Assembly (NCBI GenBank): GCA_002400495.2
Contig: NVQL02000022.1
Coordinates: 1 to 46,854, forward strand
Source: Alphaproteobacteria bacterium
GTDB lineage: Bacteria > Pseudomonadota > Alphaproteobacteria > Rhizobiales > OSC116
DNA length: 46,854 bases
Direction of reading: 5' to 3'
The first letter of the stretch is position 1. Each line of letters starts with the position of its first letter. The notes beneath the pieces are model-generated. The model searched no databases. It saw only the letters and a program-made list of their open reading frames with translations, and was not told where the DNA came from. A program made the translations under genes and the position numbers. Below, piece after piece: positions 36,069 through 44,608 of the stretch.

Positions 36069-36180
36069 ATCGCTCGCGGCTATTCATGTTACGCATGGCC
36101 TACGCGGGTGCGTCGCGCAAGCGACGGCCTCCAATCCGGCTGGTTCAAAAAACACATGAATTTTTTGAACTGGGAGCGTT
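36069..36180 (+). repeat. Hairpin repeat D between binding-protein and permease genes
   Basis: CGCTCGCGGCTATTC (36071-36085) and the block ending CTGGGAGCG match the repeat at 42778-42882. A stem GTTCAAAAAA (36143-36152) / TTTTTTGAAC (36161-36170) closes an eight-base loop. The counterpart stem at 42851-42878 differs at two pairs yet still pairs. It could reduce expression of the downstream permease or separate the binding protein's transcript. Confidence 0.7.
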
Positions 36181-36274
36181 ATGGTGGAGGGGTTATGTTA
36201 GTTGTGGCTGGCTATGCTTAATGTGAAATTAGGTTTTTGGTGGCTGTAACAAGGGTTTTTAAACAAGGGCATTT

Positions 36275-37189
36275 ATGTCATATTACGAATTAATGGGCAC
36301 GTTTGAGTTGAGCTTTATCTTTGCGATATTGGCCTTGGGCGCATTTATTACCTTTAAAATTTTGGATTTTCCTGACCTGACTGTGGAAGGTAGCTTTCCT
36401 GTGGGGGCATCGATTGCGGCGGTGGCGATTGTTTCGGGGATTCCTGTTATATCTAACCCGTGGGTGGCGACTTTATTGGCGGCGTTTGCTGGGTTTGCTG
36501 CAGGTTATGTAACGGCTTTGTTGAATGTGAAATTTAAGATTTTGCATATATTGGCGGGTATATTGGTGGCGACGGCGCTTTACTCGATTAACATCCGCAT
36601 TATGGATGGGCCGAATGTGCCATTATTGAACGTGGATACCATTTATACGGTGTTTGATGATATTGAGATTATGGCGTCTTTTGAAGCCAAGACTTTGTTT
36701 TTGGGCGTTTTTGTGTTGGCGGTTAAATTATTGCTTGATGCGTTTTTGGCGACAGGTGTTGGCATGTCGATGCGAGCTGCGGGCGCCAATGCGGCGATGG
36801 CCGAGGCCAATGGTGTGGATGTTGGCAAAATGAAATTAATTGGCGTGGGTGTGGCTAATGCTTTGGCCGCAGTGGCGGGTGCATTATTTGCGCAGACAAT
36901 TGGGGCGAGTGATGCGCAATCGGGCGTGGGGATGATTATTGTTGGGCTTGCGGCGGTGATTATTGGTATGAGCTTGATGCCTTCGCGGCTTATATGGCAG
37001 GCGACATTTGCGGTTATTTTTGGCACGGCGGCTTATAGATTGGCAATTGCGGGGGCGTTGAATGCTGATTCATTGGGCTTAAATGCCTCGGATTTGCAAA
37101 TGGTGACTGCGATTTTGGTGATTTTTGTATTGGTGGCACAACATTATAGCAAGAGTTATTTTGCGGCTAAAAAAGGCGCGAAAAAATGA
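36275..37189 (+). CDS. ABC transporter permease (BPD_transp_2 type), TrpY-like
   Basis: A 304-residue polytopic permease with about eight hydrophobic helices. FPDLTVEGSFPVGASIAAV (about 30-48), AGILVATALYSINIRIMDGPN (shown in part) and SMRAAGANAAMAEANGVDVG are shared with permeases that pair with PF04392 binding proteins. Its TGA overlaps the ATG of the ATPase gene (ATGA), so the two are translated together. It forms the membrane channel of the importer encoded here. Confidence 0.88.
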   Translation: MSYYELMGTFELSFIFAILALGAFITFKILDFPDLTVEGSFPVGASIAAVAIVSGIPVISNPWVATLLAAFAGFAAGYVTALLNVKFKILHILAGILVATALYSINIRIMDGPNVPLLNVDTIYTVFDDIEIMASFEAKTLFLGVFVLAVKLLLDAFLATGVGMSMRAAGANAAMAEANGVDVGKMKLIGVGVANALAAVAGALFAQTIGASDAQSGVGMIIVGLAAVIIGMSLMPSRLIWQATFAVIFGTAAYRLAIAGALNADSLGLNASDLQMVTAILVIFVLVAQHYSKSYFAAKKGAKK

Positions 37190-37980
37190 TTGATTTGCAG
37201 AATATTCATGTGACATTTAATGCAGGAACGCCGCTTGAAACTCGTGCGCTTAAAGGTATTGATCTAAAAGTGCCTGAAGGTGAATTTTTAACGGTGATTG
37301 GCTCGAACGGGGCGGGGAAATCGACTTCGTTAAACTCGATTGCGGGCATTGTGCCTGTGGGGCGGGGCAAAGTGATGGTGGATGATACCAACATCACCAA
37401 ATGGCCAGTGCATAAACGTAGTAAAATAATATCTCGGGTGTTTCAAGACCCGAAAATGGGCACTTGTGAAGATCTTTCGATATTGGAAAATTATGCGATT
37501 GCTTGCGGGCGCACCAAGCCTAAAGGGTTTGGTTTCGCGGTGAATAAAGACATACGGGCGCAAGCGACGGAAAGTTTAAGTGTGTTGGGTCTGGGTTTGG
37601 AAAACCGTTTGAATGATAAAGTTGGTTTGTTATCGGGCGGGCAGCGCCAAGCGTTGAGCTTGTTAATGGCCACTACGGGCGAAACCAAGGTTTTGTTGTT
37701 GGATGAACATACGGCGGCGCTTGACCCTAAAACCGCGGCTTTTGTGATGGATTTGACCAATAGGTTGGTGGAAGAATTGGGCTTAACTGTGGTGATGGTG
37801 ACGCATTCGATGAGCCAAGCTTTGGATACAGGCCACCGTACGATTATGTTCCATCAAGGGCGGATTATTTTTGACATTAGCGGCCAAGAACGGGCTGACA
37901 TGGAAGTGAAAGATTTGCTGGATTTGTTTAAGAAGGATCAAGGGCAAGAGCTTGCTGATGACTCACTTCTGCTTGGTTGA
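37186..37980 (+). CDS. ABC transporter ATP-binding protein, TrpZ-like
   Basis: A 264-residue ABC ATPase: Walker A GSNGAGKST (about 43-51), Q-loop VFQDPKMGT, signature LSGGQRQ (about 147-153), Walker B VLLLDEHTAALDP and H-loop VTHS. It energises the importer formed with the preceding permease and the upstream binding protein. The reading frame overlaps the permease by four bases. The C-terminal tail ends 28 bases before a PEP-mutase-like gene. Confidence 0.92.
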   Translation: MIDLQNIHVTFNAGTPLETRALKGIDLKVPEGEFLTVIGSNGAGKSTSLNSIAGIVPVGRGKVMVDDTNITKWPVHKRSKIISRVFQDPKMGTCEDLSILENYAIACGRTKPKGFGFAVNKDIRAQATESLSVLGLGLENRLNDKVGLLSGGQRQALSLLMATTGETKVLLLDEHTAALDPKTAAFVMDLTNRLVEELGLTVVMVTHSMSQALDTGHRTIMFHQGRIIFDISGQERADMEVKDLLDLFKKDQGQELADDSLLLG

Positions 37981-38008
37981 TTTTTTGGACTGAATTTTGG
38001 GGTGTTTT

Positions 38009-38827
38009 ATGAATTTATGTGAAAAAGCTAAAACCCTATTGGCGCTGCATCATGCCGATAAACTACTGATATTGCCTAACATTACCAACCCGATTGGGGC
38101 AAGGATACTGCAAGACAGAGGTTTTGGGGCGGTGGCGACGCCGAGTGCTGGCATTGCGGAGCAATTGGGCGTTAAAGATGGCGAGAATGTGCCATTTGAT
38201 GTGCTGCTGTTTATCTTGAAACAAATTGTTGAAGCCACTGATCTGCCTGTAACTGCTGACATTGAGCGTGGTTATGCTGATGATTTGCCGCAGTTGGCTG
38301 AAAATGTGCGGGGGCTGTTGGATATTGGTGTTGTGGGCATTAATATTGAAGATGGTTTTGATGATGGTTTGCGGGATATTGATGAACAAATGGCACGAAT
38401 AAAGACCGTTCGGTCTGCTGGGAATGAGTTGGGAGTTCATTTGGTGATTAATGCGCGGGTGGATGTGTTTTCTGCCTGTGATGGGTTGAATGAGGCTGAG
38501 AAAATCGCCGTTGCGATTGAACGGGCGGCGGCATATCAAGTTGCTGGTGCAGATGTGATTTATCCAATTGGTGCAAAGTTAGAAAATAGTGTGAAGCAAT
38601 TGCTTTTGGGTATTGAATTGCCACTTAATATATTGGCTTTGCCAGATGCCTTGCCACTTAAAAAGCTTGAAGCACTGGGTGTGGCGCGGGTGAGTTTAGG
38701 GCCGTTTTTATTCAGGGCGGCCATCGGCACGATGATTGAGGTGATTGATGAGATGAAAGCTTATGGCGATTATTCGGTGTTTGCTAGCAAGCTACCACAA
38801 GGTGGACTTGGCAAATTTTTAAAATAG
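38009..38827 (+). CDS. Isocitrate lyase / PEP mutase superfamily protein (paralogue 2)
   Basis: A 272-residue relative of the protein at 27981. The same landmarks appear: ARILQDRGFGAVATPSAGIA (about 27-46), LPVTADIERGYADD (about 80-93), GVVGINIEDGFDDG and HLVINARVDVFSA, then LPLNILALPDALPLKKLEAL and RVSLGPFLFR. The isocitrate lyase KKCGH loop is absent. It is 28 bases after the ABC ATPase gene, so its substrate may be connected with what that importer brings in. A TTG-started longer frame begins at 37997; the ATG at 38009 is favoured. Confidence 0.84.
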   Translation: MNLCEKAKTLLALHHADKLLILPNITNPIGARILQDRGFGAVATPSAGIAEQLGVKDGENVPFDVLLFILKQIVEATDLPVTADIERGYADDLPQLAENVRGLLDIGVVGINIEDGFDDGLRDIDEQMARIKTVRSAGNELGVHLVINARVDVFSACDGLNEAEKIAVAIERAAAYQVAGADVIYPIGAKLENSVKQLLLGIELPLNILALPDALPLKKLEALGVARVSLGPFLFRAAIGTMIEVIDEMKAYGDYSVFASKLPQGGLGKFLK

Positions 38828-38860
38828 CTAAAAAATACAAGCATATATAATGCGTTAGCT
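38826..38860. terminator. Hairpin between convergent pepM-like and rrf2 genes
   Basis: AGCTAA (38826-38831) pairs with TTAGCT (38855-38860), and GCAT-ATATA-ATGC (38841-38853) nests inside. It spans the 27-base gap between two stop codons, so it may terminate both transcripts. Confidence 0.4.
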
Positions 38861-39325
38861 TTGTGATGACGGGCAAAGCGCGGTTTTTTGGTTTTCTGTC
38901 AAGTTTTGTTTTTTGTTTTCAAAGCTGCCCGCAATGTCGGCCAAGCTTATTTCAGCAAATCTTTTATATAAGAGGGTTTTGGCTTCTATGATGCTTTTTT
39001 CTAGCGCATCATTAACCGCTTGCACGACTAAACATTGAGGTTGTTCATTGGTTAGGTTGATGGAGACTAAGTTTGAGTTGCCCAAGGCTTGATGGATATC
39101 GAGTAGGCTGATGTTTTCGAGTTTTTTGGTGAGCATCCAGCCGCCACCATGGCCTTTTTGCGAGCCGACAATGCCATCTTTGCGCAGGCCAGCCATCATG
39201 CGGCGCACTACAACGGGGTTGGTGCCGAACATTTTGGCGATGCTTTGCGATGTGGCAACGCCTTCATGTTGGCTCATATGTATGAGGCCATGTGCAAGCC
39301 TTGATAGGCGGCGGTCTATTCCCAT
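38855..39325 (-). CDS. Rrf2-family transcriptional regulator
   Basis: A 156-residue Rrf2-type repressor. The winged helix covers about 1-80 with RLAHGLIHMSQHEGVATSQSIA and TNPVVVRRMMAGLRKDGIV (recognition helix) followed by KGHGGGWMLTKKLENISLLDIHQAL, the usual GGxxL turn. A single cysteine is in QPQCLVVQAV, so it lacks the three-cysteine cluster of IscR/NsrR and probably senses an unknown signal. GGAG lies six bases before the ATG at 39325, preferred over an upstream start. It is divergent from an MFS pump, its likely target. Confidence 0.88.
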   Translation of the reverse strand: MGIDRRLSRLAHGLIHMSQHEGVATSQSIAKMFGTNPVVVRRMMAGLRKDGIVGSQKGHGGGWMLTKKLENISLLDIHQALGNSNLVSINLTNEQPQCLVVQAVNDALEKSIIEAKTLLYKRFAEISLADIAGSFENKKQNLTENQKTALCPSSQS

Positions 39326-39348
39326 TGTTTTCTCCGAATTGTCATATA

Positions 39349-39377
39349 TATATAACATATAATTTCTAATGTAACAA
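39349..39377 (-). promoter_or_regulatory. Predicted promoter of rrf2
   Basis: On the minus strand TTGTTA (39377-39372), 17 bases, TATATA (39354-39349). The motif TAACATATA at 39353-39361 overlaps the -10 box, and the same nine bases recur over the MFS promoter, suggesting an Rrf2 operator and autoregulation. Confidence 0.4.
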
Positions 39378-39393
39378 TAAGAGTTACGAACTA

Positions 39394-39422
39394 TTGACAG
39401 CGTGGCTTATGTAACATATATA
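39394..39422 (+). promoter_or_regulatory. Predicted promoter of the MFS gene with operator-like repeat
   Basis: TTGACA (39394-39399), 17 bases, TATATA (39417-39422). TAACATATA at 39412-39420 overlaps the -10 box and repeats the sequence at 39353-39361. Blocking by the divergent Rrf2 protein is an inference. Confidence 0.5.
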
Positions 39423-39456
39423 GTTGCATGAAATTAATTTTTTATTTGGATTTTTT

Positions 39457-40980
39457 ATGAGCTCTACGGTTTCTTCTGGCGTGTTGGATATTTCTCGCAA
39501 GCGTCAACTGACTATATATTTTGCAATATTTACGTCTTTATTTATGTCGGCGCTGGATATTCATATTGTGGCAACGGCGTTGCCGACGATTATTTCTGAA
39601 CTTGGCAATATGGAGTTATTTGGCTGGGTGAGTGGCGCATATATTTTAGCCACTGCGGTGGTGACGCCATTTTATGGTAAAATGGCCGATTTATTTGGCA
39701 CTAAGAAAATTTTTATTGTGGCGATTGTGTTGTTTACCGTGGGTTCACTGGCTTGTGGTTTGGCGTGGTCGATGCCTAGCTTAATTGCGGCGCGGGTGTT
39801 GCAAGGGCTTGGCGGCGGTGGGTTGATGACTTTATGTTTTGTGATATTGGCGCAGATATTTGAGCCGCGCGAACGGGCAAAATATCAGGGTTGGAGCATG
39901 GCGGCAATTAGCTTGGCGGGATTTGTTGGGCCGTTTGTGGGCGGCACCATTACGCAACTTATTGGCTGGCAGTATATATTTTTATTGAATTTGCCGATTG
40001 CTCTCTTGGTGATTGGTGTGATGACCATGGCGTTGCCGAACGTTGAGAAAGCCAGCCGTGCGAAGATAGATTATATGGGCGGGGTTTTGTTGGCGCTGAT
40101 TATCATTGCCATTACGTTTGGTGCTGAGAAATTGGCGGCGGGTCAGGTTGGAGACTTAGGTGTGTTGGTTGGTGGTTTGTTGGTTATCGCGATTGCTATC
40201 TTTATATGGATTGAAAAAAAGGCAGCTGAGCCTGTTTTGCCGTTGCAATTTTTTAGCAATCCGACGATTGGGATTTCTTTGGCCATGTCGTTAATCACTG
40301 GGTTTTGCACATTGGGTTTGATGATTTATTTTGCACTTTTGTTGCAAACTTTAACTGGCTTGCCACCTGCGCAGGCGGGGTTGATGTTCATTCCTTCGAC
40401 CATTGGTATTTTATTGTCTTCGGCTTGGGTTGGTTCGGCGATTGCTAAGACGGGTCGGTATAAAAATTATGTTGTGGTGTCTATGGGCTTGGGTTTTGTG
40501 GTTTTATCGTTGTTTAGTATGGTGGGGGCATCGACGCCATTGTGGATGATTGGCATATTGATGTTTAGTTATCCATTGGCGATTGGGTTGCAAAATCAAG
40601 GACTGATGGTGGCGGTGCAGAATGCGGCGCAGGCTAAAGACATGGGCGCGGTGACGGGCAGTATAAATTTAGCGCGGATGATTGGTGCGTCGATTGGCTT
40701 AACGGTGAATAGTGGTCTTATTATTGCTGGCTTGGCAAGTGGGCAGAAGGCTATGAGTGCCGAGAATGTGGCACGATTGCCGAAAGATGTGACGCAAATA
40801 ACCCCTGATGTGATTGCCACTTTGCCAACCGACTTGGCGATGCAAGTGGTTGGTATATTTGAAAGAGCTTTTGATAATATTTTCTATTTTGGCGTGGGGC
40901 TTTTTGCCATTGGGTTTGTGCTTTCGTTATTTTTGAAGAATGTGCAATTGCCGATTGATAAGAAAAAACTTAGTCGGTAA
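39457..40980 (+). CDS. MFS efflux transporter, DHA2 (EmrB/QacA) type, 14-helix
   Basis: A 507-residue drug:proton antiporter-like protein. DIHIVATALPTIISEL (about 28-43) is the DHA2 first-helix motif, LFGTKKIF (about 83-90) is MFS motif A, and QGLGGGGLMTL with GFVGPFVGGTI gives the antiporter motif C. About fourteen hydrophobic helices are seen. The ATG at 39457 has TGGA ahead of it and is favoured over a start at 39424. It is probably controlled by the divergent Rrf2 regulator. Its 3' end overlaps the convergent OYE gene by eleven bases. Confidence 0.88.
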   Translation: MSSTVSSGVLDISRKRQLTIYFAIFTSLFMSALDIHIVATALPTIISELGNMELFGWVSGAYILATAVVTPFYGKMADLFGTKKIFIVAIVLFTVGSLACGLAWSMPSLIAARVLQGLGGGGLMTLCFVILAQIFEPRERAKYQGWSMAAISLAGFVGPFVGGTITQLIGWQYIFLLNLPIALLVIGVMTMALPNVEKASRAKIDYMGGVLLALIIIAITFGAEKLAAGQVGDLGVLVGGLLVIAIAIFIWIEKKAAEPVLPLQFFSNPTIGISLAMSLITGFCTLGLMIYFALLLQTLTGLPPAQAGLMFIPSTIGILLSSAWVGSAIAKTGRYKNYVVVSMGLGFVVLSLFSMVGASTPLWMIGILMFSYPLAIGLQNQGLMVAVQNAAQAKDMGAVTGSINLARMIGASIGLTVNSGLIIAGLASGQKAMSAENVARLPKDVTQITPDVIATLPTDLAMQVVGIFERAFDNIFYFGVGLFAIGFVLSLFLKNVQLPIDKKKLSR

Positions 40981-42046
40981 CAAAACCATTAAAATCGCGC
41001 ATCATGGTGGCGAAGGTTTTGCTGAGGCCTTGATTGTGCAAAAACTCTTCGGTCACTGGGGTTGGCGGTGAGGTGTAATTTGGATCGGCCTTTATGTCTT
41101 GTGGGAAGTTTTTATTTAAAATACCTGCGCGGCCGATGAGTACATAATCGGCACCATTGGTGAGGCAATCGGCGGCATCTTGAGCCGACATGATTTTGCC
41201 GGCGACGCCGAGGCGGCACTCGCCGCGGTTGAGGTTGGTGAAATAGGACATGAGGGTTTGGCCTTTAAATTCTTTTTCCTCTGGTTGTTTGAAAACATCC
41301 CATAATGACATGTCGAGATAATCTAGCTGGCCTGTATCCATGGCTTGTTGGGCGACGGTGCGGATTTCGGCAAGGCGGAGGCCGAAGCGTTCGGGCGATA
41401 GGCGCAGGCCGATTTGGAAATCTGGGCGGCAGGTTTTGCGGATTTTATCGAGGATATAGAAAATAATACGAGCGCGGTTATCGAGTGAGCCGCCCCATTC
41501 GTCGGTGCGCTGGTTGATGGTGGGAGATAAAAATTGGCTGAGGATATAGCCGTGGGCGCCGTGAATTTCGACGCCGTCAAAGCCTGCTTGCTCTGCGCGT
41601 TGGGCGGCTGATGTGAAATCGTTGATGAGTTGGTGGATTTCGGGAATTGTGAGGGCGCGGGTTTTTGTTTCTGCGTCATCTGATGCGCCGACACGGTCGC
41701 CGACGTTATCGATGGAGCGCATGCCTGCATGGTGGAGTTGCAGTGATGAGATTGAGCCAGCTCGCTTGAGGGCAGCGGCTAATTTTGTGAGGCCTGTCAA
41801 ATGCTGATCGCCGAAGCAGCCGAGTTGGCCATCGAAGCCTTGGCCGCAGGCTTGGACATGTGCGGCGCAGGTCATGGTGAGGCCGTAGCCGCTTTGTGCG
41901 CGGCCGACGAGCCAGTTATATTCGTCATCGGCAATTGTGCCATCGAAGTTGGATTGTTTATTGGTGAGTGGGGCGAGGAACAGGCGGTTTTTGTGGCTAG
42001 GGCCGCGGGTGAAGGTGAGGGGGGAGAAAAGATTTTTATGAGTCAT
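40970..42046 (-). CDS. NADH:flavin oxidoreductase, old yellow enzyme family
   Basis: A 358-residue FMN-dependent TIM barrel that would reduce activated C=C bonds or related electrophiles. The start NLFSPLTFTRGPSHKNRLFLAPLTNKQ (given in part) holds the FMN-binding strand, LQLHHAGMR (about 101-109) the active-site region, and GVEIHGAHGYILSQFLSP (about 160-177) is the family signature. YVLIGRAGILNKNFP near the end binds the FMN phosphate. Close to an Rrf2-controlled pump, it may help detoxify electrophiles, but this is inference. Confidence 0.9.
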   Translation of the reverse strand: MTHKNLFSPLTFTRGPSHKNRLFLAPLTNKQSNFDGTIADDEYNWLVGRAQSGYGLTMTCAAHVQACGQGFDGQLGCFGDQHLTGLTKLAAALKRAGSISSLQLHHAGMRSIDNVGDRVGASDDAETKTRALTIPEIHQLINDFTSAAQRAEQAGFDGVEIHGAHGYILSQFLSPTINQRTDEWGGSLDNRARIIFYILDKIRKTCRPDFQIGLRLSPERFGLRLAEIRTVAQQAMDTGQLDYLDMSLWDVFKQPEEKEFKGQTLMSYFTNLNRGECRLGVAGKIMSAQDAADCLTNGADYVLIGRAGILNKNFPQDIKADPNYTSPPTPVTEEFLHNQGLSKTFATMMRDFNGFVTD

Positions 42047-42128
42047 AATGCTTGGCTTTTTTGAGTATGAGATTTATAGTTGAATAGATATTCCTTAAGG
42101 GTAAATGTCAATGATTTGAGGGTGAAAA

Positions 42129-42539
42129 GTGTCAATTAAATATGATGTTGTGGCGGAGTTGCCGAGTGTTGAAGATTATTGCCGTATGCGGGTGGTTGCA
42201 GGGCTGAGTGCTAAAGATTCTGAAAAAGCGGCGATTGCATTGCCCAATAGTTGTTATGCTGTGGTGGTGAAAATTGATGGTAATGTGATTGGTATGGGGC
42301 GTGTGGTGGGTGATGGTGCGGTGTTTTTGCAAGTTTGCGACATTGCGGTTGAGCCACATTATCAAGGCCAAGGCATTGGCAAAGCCATTATGCAGCATAT
42401 TGTTGCTCATTTGAATGAGAATTTTAAAGGTGCTTATGTGAGTTTGATTGCTGATGGTGATGCGCAATATCTTTACGCACGATTTGGTTTTAAACCAACG
42501 GCCCCAGACTCAATAGGCATGGCATATATGGTCGGCTAG
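42129..42539 (+). CDS. GNAT-family N-acetyltransferase
   Basis: A 136-residue acetyl-CoA-dependent transferase. The acetyl-CoA loop is EPHYQGQGIGKAIMQ (about 76-90), preceded by the strand VFLQVCDIAV, and YARFGFKPTAPD is the usual C-terminal region. The start is GTG at 42129 with GAGGGTG a few bases before; no ATG lies nearby in frame. The substrate is unknown. The repeat region C starts directly after its stop. Confidence 0.85.
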   Translation: MSIKYDVVAELPSVEDYCRMRVVAGLSAKDSEKAAIALPNSCYAVVVKIDGNVIGMGRVVGDGAVFLQVCDIAVEPHYQGQGIGKAIMQHIVAHLNENFKGAYVSLIADGDAQYLYARFGFKPTAPDSIGMAYMVG

Positions 42540-42562
42540 CAAGCCCAACTTGTTTGGGATTG

Positions 42563-42890
42563 CGCACGCAAGTGCTAACAGAGAGAAGGCCGATAGGCCG
42601 CCCGAACGTATGAATGCAGACTTCCAGAGCTTAGGGAGGATGCTGCCCTGTGATGGCTGAAAGGTTTGACTTTGAAATTTTGTGCTGGGGGTGCAACGGG
42701 TGAATCTGCGTTTGCCGCTGTAAAGACATAAGAAAGTTAGCTGTACTGTCTAAGCTCTGGAAGTTTGCATTTATTTCGCTCGCGGCTATTCTTCGCTGCG
42801 CTCAGGCCTCCGCGGGGGCTCCGCAGGGGCGGCGGGCTCCAGTCCGCCTGGCTCTAAAAACATATGAGTTTTTAGAGCTGGGAATTGTAC
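42563..42890 (+). repeat. Composite repeat region C
   Basis: The gap of 401 bases holds no credible gene. From left to right: CGCACGCAAGTGCTAACA with the hairpin GGCC-GATA-GGCC (42563-42610), the candidate structured core (42605-42774), and a GC-rich block CGCTCGCGGCTATTC... ending in the hairpin GCTCTAAAAAC / GTTTTTAGAGC (42851-42861, 42868-42878). The last block is shared with 36069-36180, the first two with regions A and B. Confidence 0.7.
42605..42774 (+). ncRNA. Candidate structured element, copy C core
   Basis: A closing helix of 21 bases, 42614-42634 with 42750-42770, has one G-U pair and otherwise perfect pairing, and extends by four more pairs to 42610/42774. It encloses about 115 bases containing the conserved CTGTAAAGACA and AGAAAGTTAGCT block (42711-42748) shared with copy B. 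No promoter or terminator was identified with confidence, so calling it an RNA is tentative. Confidence 0.5.
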
Positions 42891-42940
42891 GGTTGAGTTG
42901 TGCACGGGTGCGTGACGCAAACTCTGAGTCTGTTTTCGCT

Positions 42941-44428
42941 TTAGCGGAACGCGGGCTCATTAAAGCTGCGGAGTTTCCTTGAATGCAGGCTTTCGCTTTT
43001 CACTTCGTTGCGCAAGATATCTAGCGTTCGGATGCCGATTTTTAGATGTTGTTCTACGGATTCGGCGTAAAAACTGTTGGCCATGCCGGGGAGTTTTATT
43101 TCGCCGTGTACGGGTTTGTCGCTGACGCAGAGTAGAGTGCCGTAGGGAACTCTGAATCTAAAGCCGTTGGCGGCGATGGTGGCGCTTTCCATATCGACTG
43201 CAATGGCGCGGCTTTGGTTGAATATGGTGGAGAGCTCTTTGTAGCGTAGTTCCCAATTGCGGTCATCTGTTGTTACCACTGTGCCCGTTCTGAATCTGTC
43301 TTTCATCTTGCGGCCTTCGAGGCCTGTGATATCGCCTGTGGCTTTTGCCATGGCGACTTGCACTTCGGCAATTGTAGGTAGTGGGACCCAAGGTGGGAGG
43401 TCGTTATCTAGCACATTATCGATGCGCACATAGGCATGGGCGAGTACATAATCGCCGAGGCGTTGGGTTTTGCGCAGGCCGCCACAATGGCCGACCATGA
43501 TCCAACAATGTGGGCGGAGGACCGCGACATGATCGGTGATGGTTTTGGCGTTTGATGGGCCAACGCCGATGTTGATGAGGCTGATGCCCATATTATGCTC
43601 ATCGGTGAAATGATAAGACGGCATTTGTGGTAATTTGCCAACCTCTGGCATGTCCTCAGTTGAGGTGAGATTATGTTTGTTGAGTATAATGTCGCCTGGT
43701 AGGACTAATTCTCTGTCGGATTTCTCGTCGACGATACGTTGGGCGGCATAGGCGACAAATTCATCGACATAACGTTGGTAATTGGTGAAAATCACAAAGC
43801 GTTGGAAATGTTTAGGCTGGACGCCGGTATAATGTTTGAGGCGGTTGAGTGAATAATCGATGCGTGGGCCGGTGAATAGAGCCAATGCGCCAATGCCATT
43901 TTCATCTTCCTTATCAAATGTTGAGTTGGAAATTTCATCTGAAATTACTGAAAGATCAGGCAGATGGAAATATTTGCGCAATTCGGGCAGCATGCTTGAA
44001 TCAAAATTGCCATCGACCCTATCGATCACAAAGGTGATGGGGATCGGCTGGTTGCTTTCGCCAATGATGATGGGTTGTCCATGATTTTTTAGCAATTCGG
44101 CAATTTGATTGCGGTAATAATCGCCCATAATATCGGGTGCGGAAATGGTGGTGCCAAAATCGCCCTCGGATGGCAAAGTGCCCCAAGATTTTGAGGGGTC
44201 GATATTGATGTCATCCGCGCTAATGCTGACGCCTATATAAGGGTAGCAAGGCGTGTTTTCAAAGCCTTTAAATTCATTGTGGGTGAAGGCCTTGAAACCG
44301 TCTTTAAGCTGTTGAATGTTATGAGTATAAATTTGTTTCAAATAGGCGATGGCCTCATCGGCATCGGTGAAATATTTTGCCTTTTTAATGTTTGCAAATT
44401 TAATGGGGATGTTTTTATCTATAGTCAT
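42941..44428 (-). CDS. amn: AMP nucleosidase
   Basis: A 495-residue enzyme that splits AMP into adenine and ribose 5-phosphate. The N-terminal AMN domain (about 1-180) has YPYIGVSISADDINIDPS (given in part) and PITFVIDR; the C-terminal nucleoside phosphorylase-like domain shows MGISLINIGVGPSNAKTITDHVAVLRPH (in part), MVGHCGGLRKTQRLGDY and the purine-binding VDMESATIAANGFRFRVPYG (in part). Full length and order match the family. Nearby hpt would recover the released bases. Confidence 0.95.
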   Translation of the reverse strand: MTIDKNIPIKFANIKKAKYFTDADEAIAYLKQIYTHNIQQLKDGFKAFTHNEFKGFENTPCYPYIGVSISADDINIDPSKSWGTLPSEGDFGTTISAPDIMGDYYRNQIAELLKNHGQPIIIGESNQPIPITFVIDRVDGNFDSSMLPELRKYFHLPDLSVISDEISNSTFDKEDENGIGALALFTGPRIDYSLNRLKHYTGVQPKHFQRFVIFTNYQRYVDEFVAYAAQRIVDEKSDRELVLPGDIILNKHNLTSTEDMPEVGKLPQMPSYHFTDEHNMGISLINIGVGPSNAKTITDHVAVLRPHCWIMVGHCGGLRKTQRLGDYVLAHAYVRIDNVLDNDLPPWVPLPTIAEVQVAMAKATGDITGLEGRKMKDRFRTGTVVTTDDRNWELRYKELSTIFNQSRAIAVDMESATIAANGFRFRVPYGTLLCVSDKPVHGEIKLPGMANSFYAESVEQHLKIGIRTLDILRNEVKSESLHSRKLRSFNEPAFR

Positions 44429-44608
44429 TCTTAGTCTTTCTATCTATTTCGATATACATATTGTAATGGCCGACCATTCGGCTGTTACTTAACGGGCAAG
44501 TATATTTTTTTTCATTTAGTTTGTCATCTGTTTTTTACAAATTTATGAAAAATGGTAAATGAATATATGAGATGGGTGGGTTAACGTTATTCTCTATATC
44601 TAGTTAAA

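Noticed and set aside
42605..42774. Cobalamin riboswitch or group II intron remnant
   Set aside because: The cobalamin-box and domain V motifs I would expect are not present, and no reverse transcriptase or B12 gene follows.
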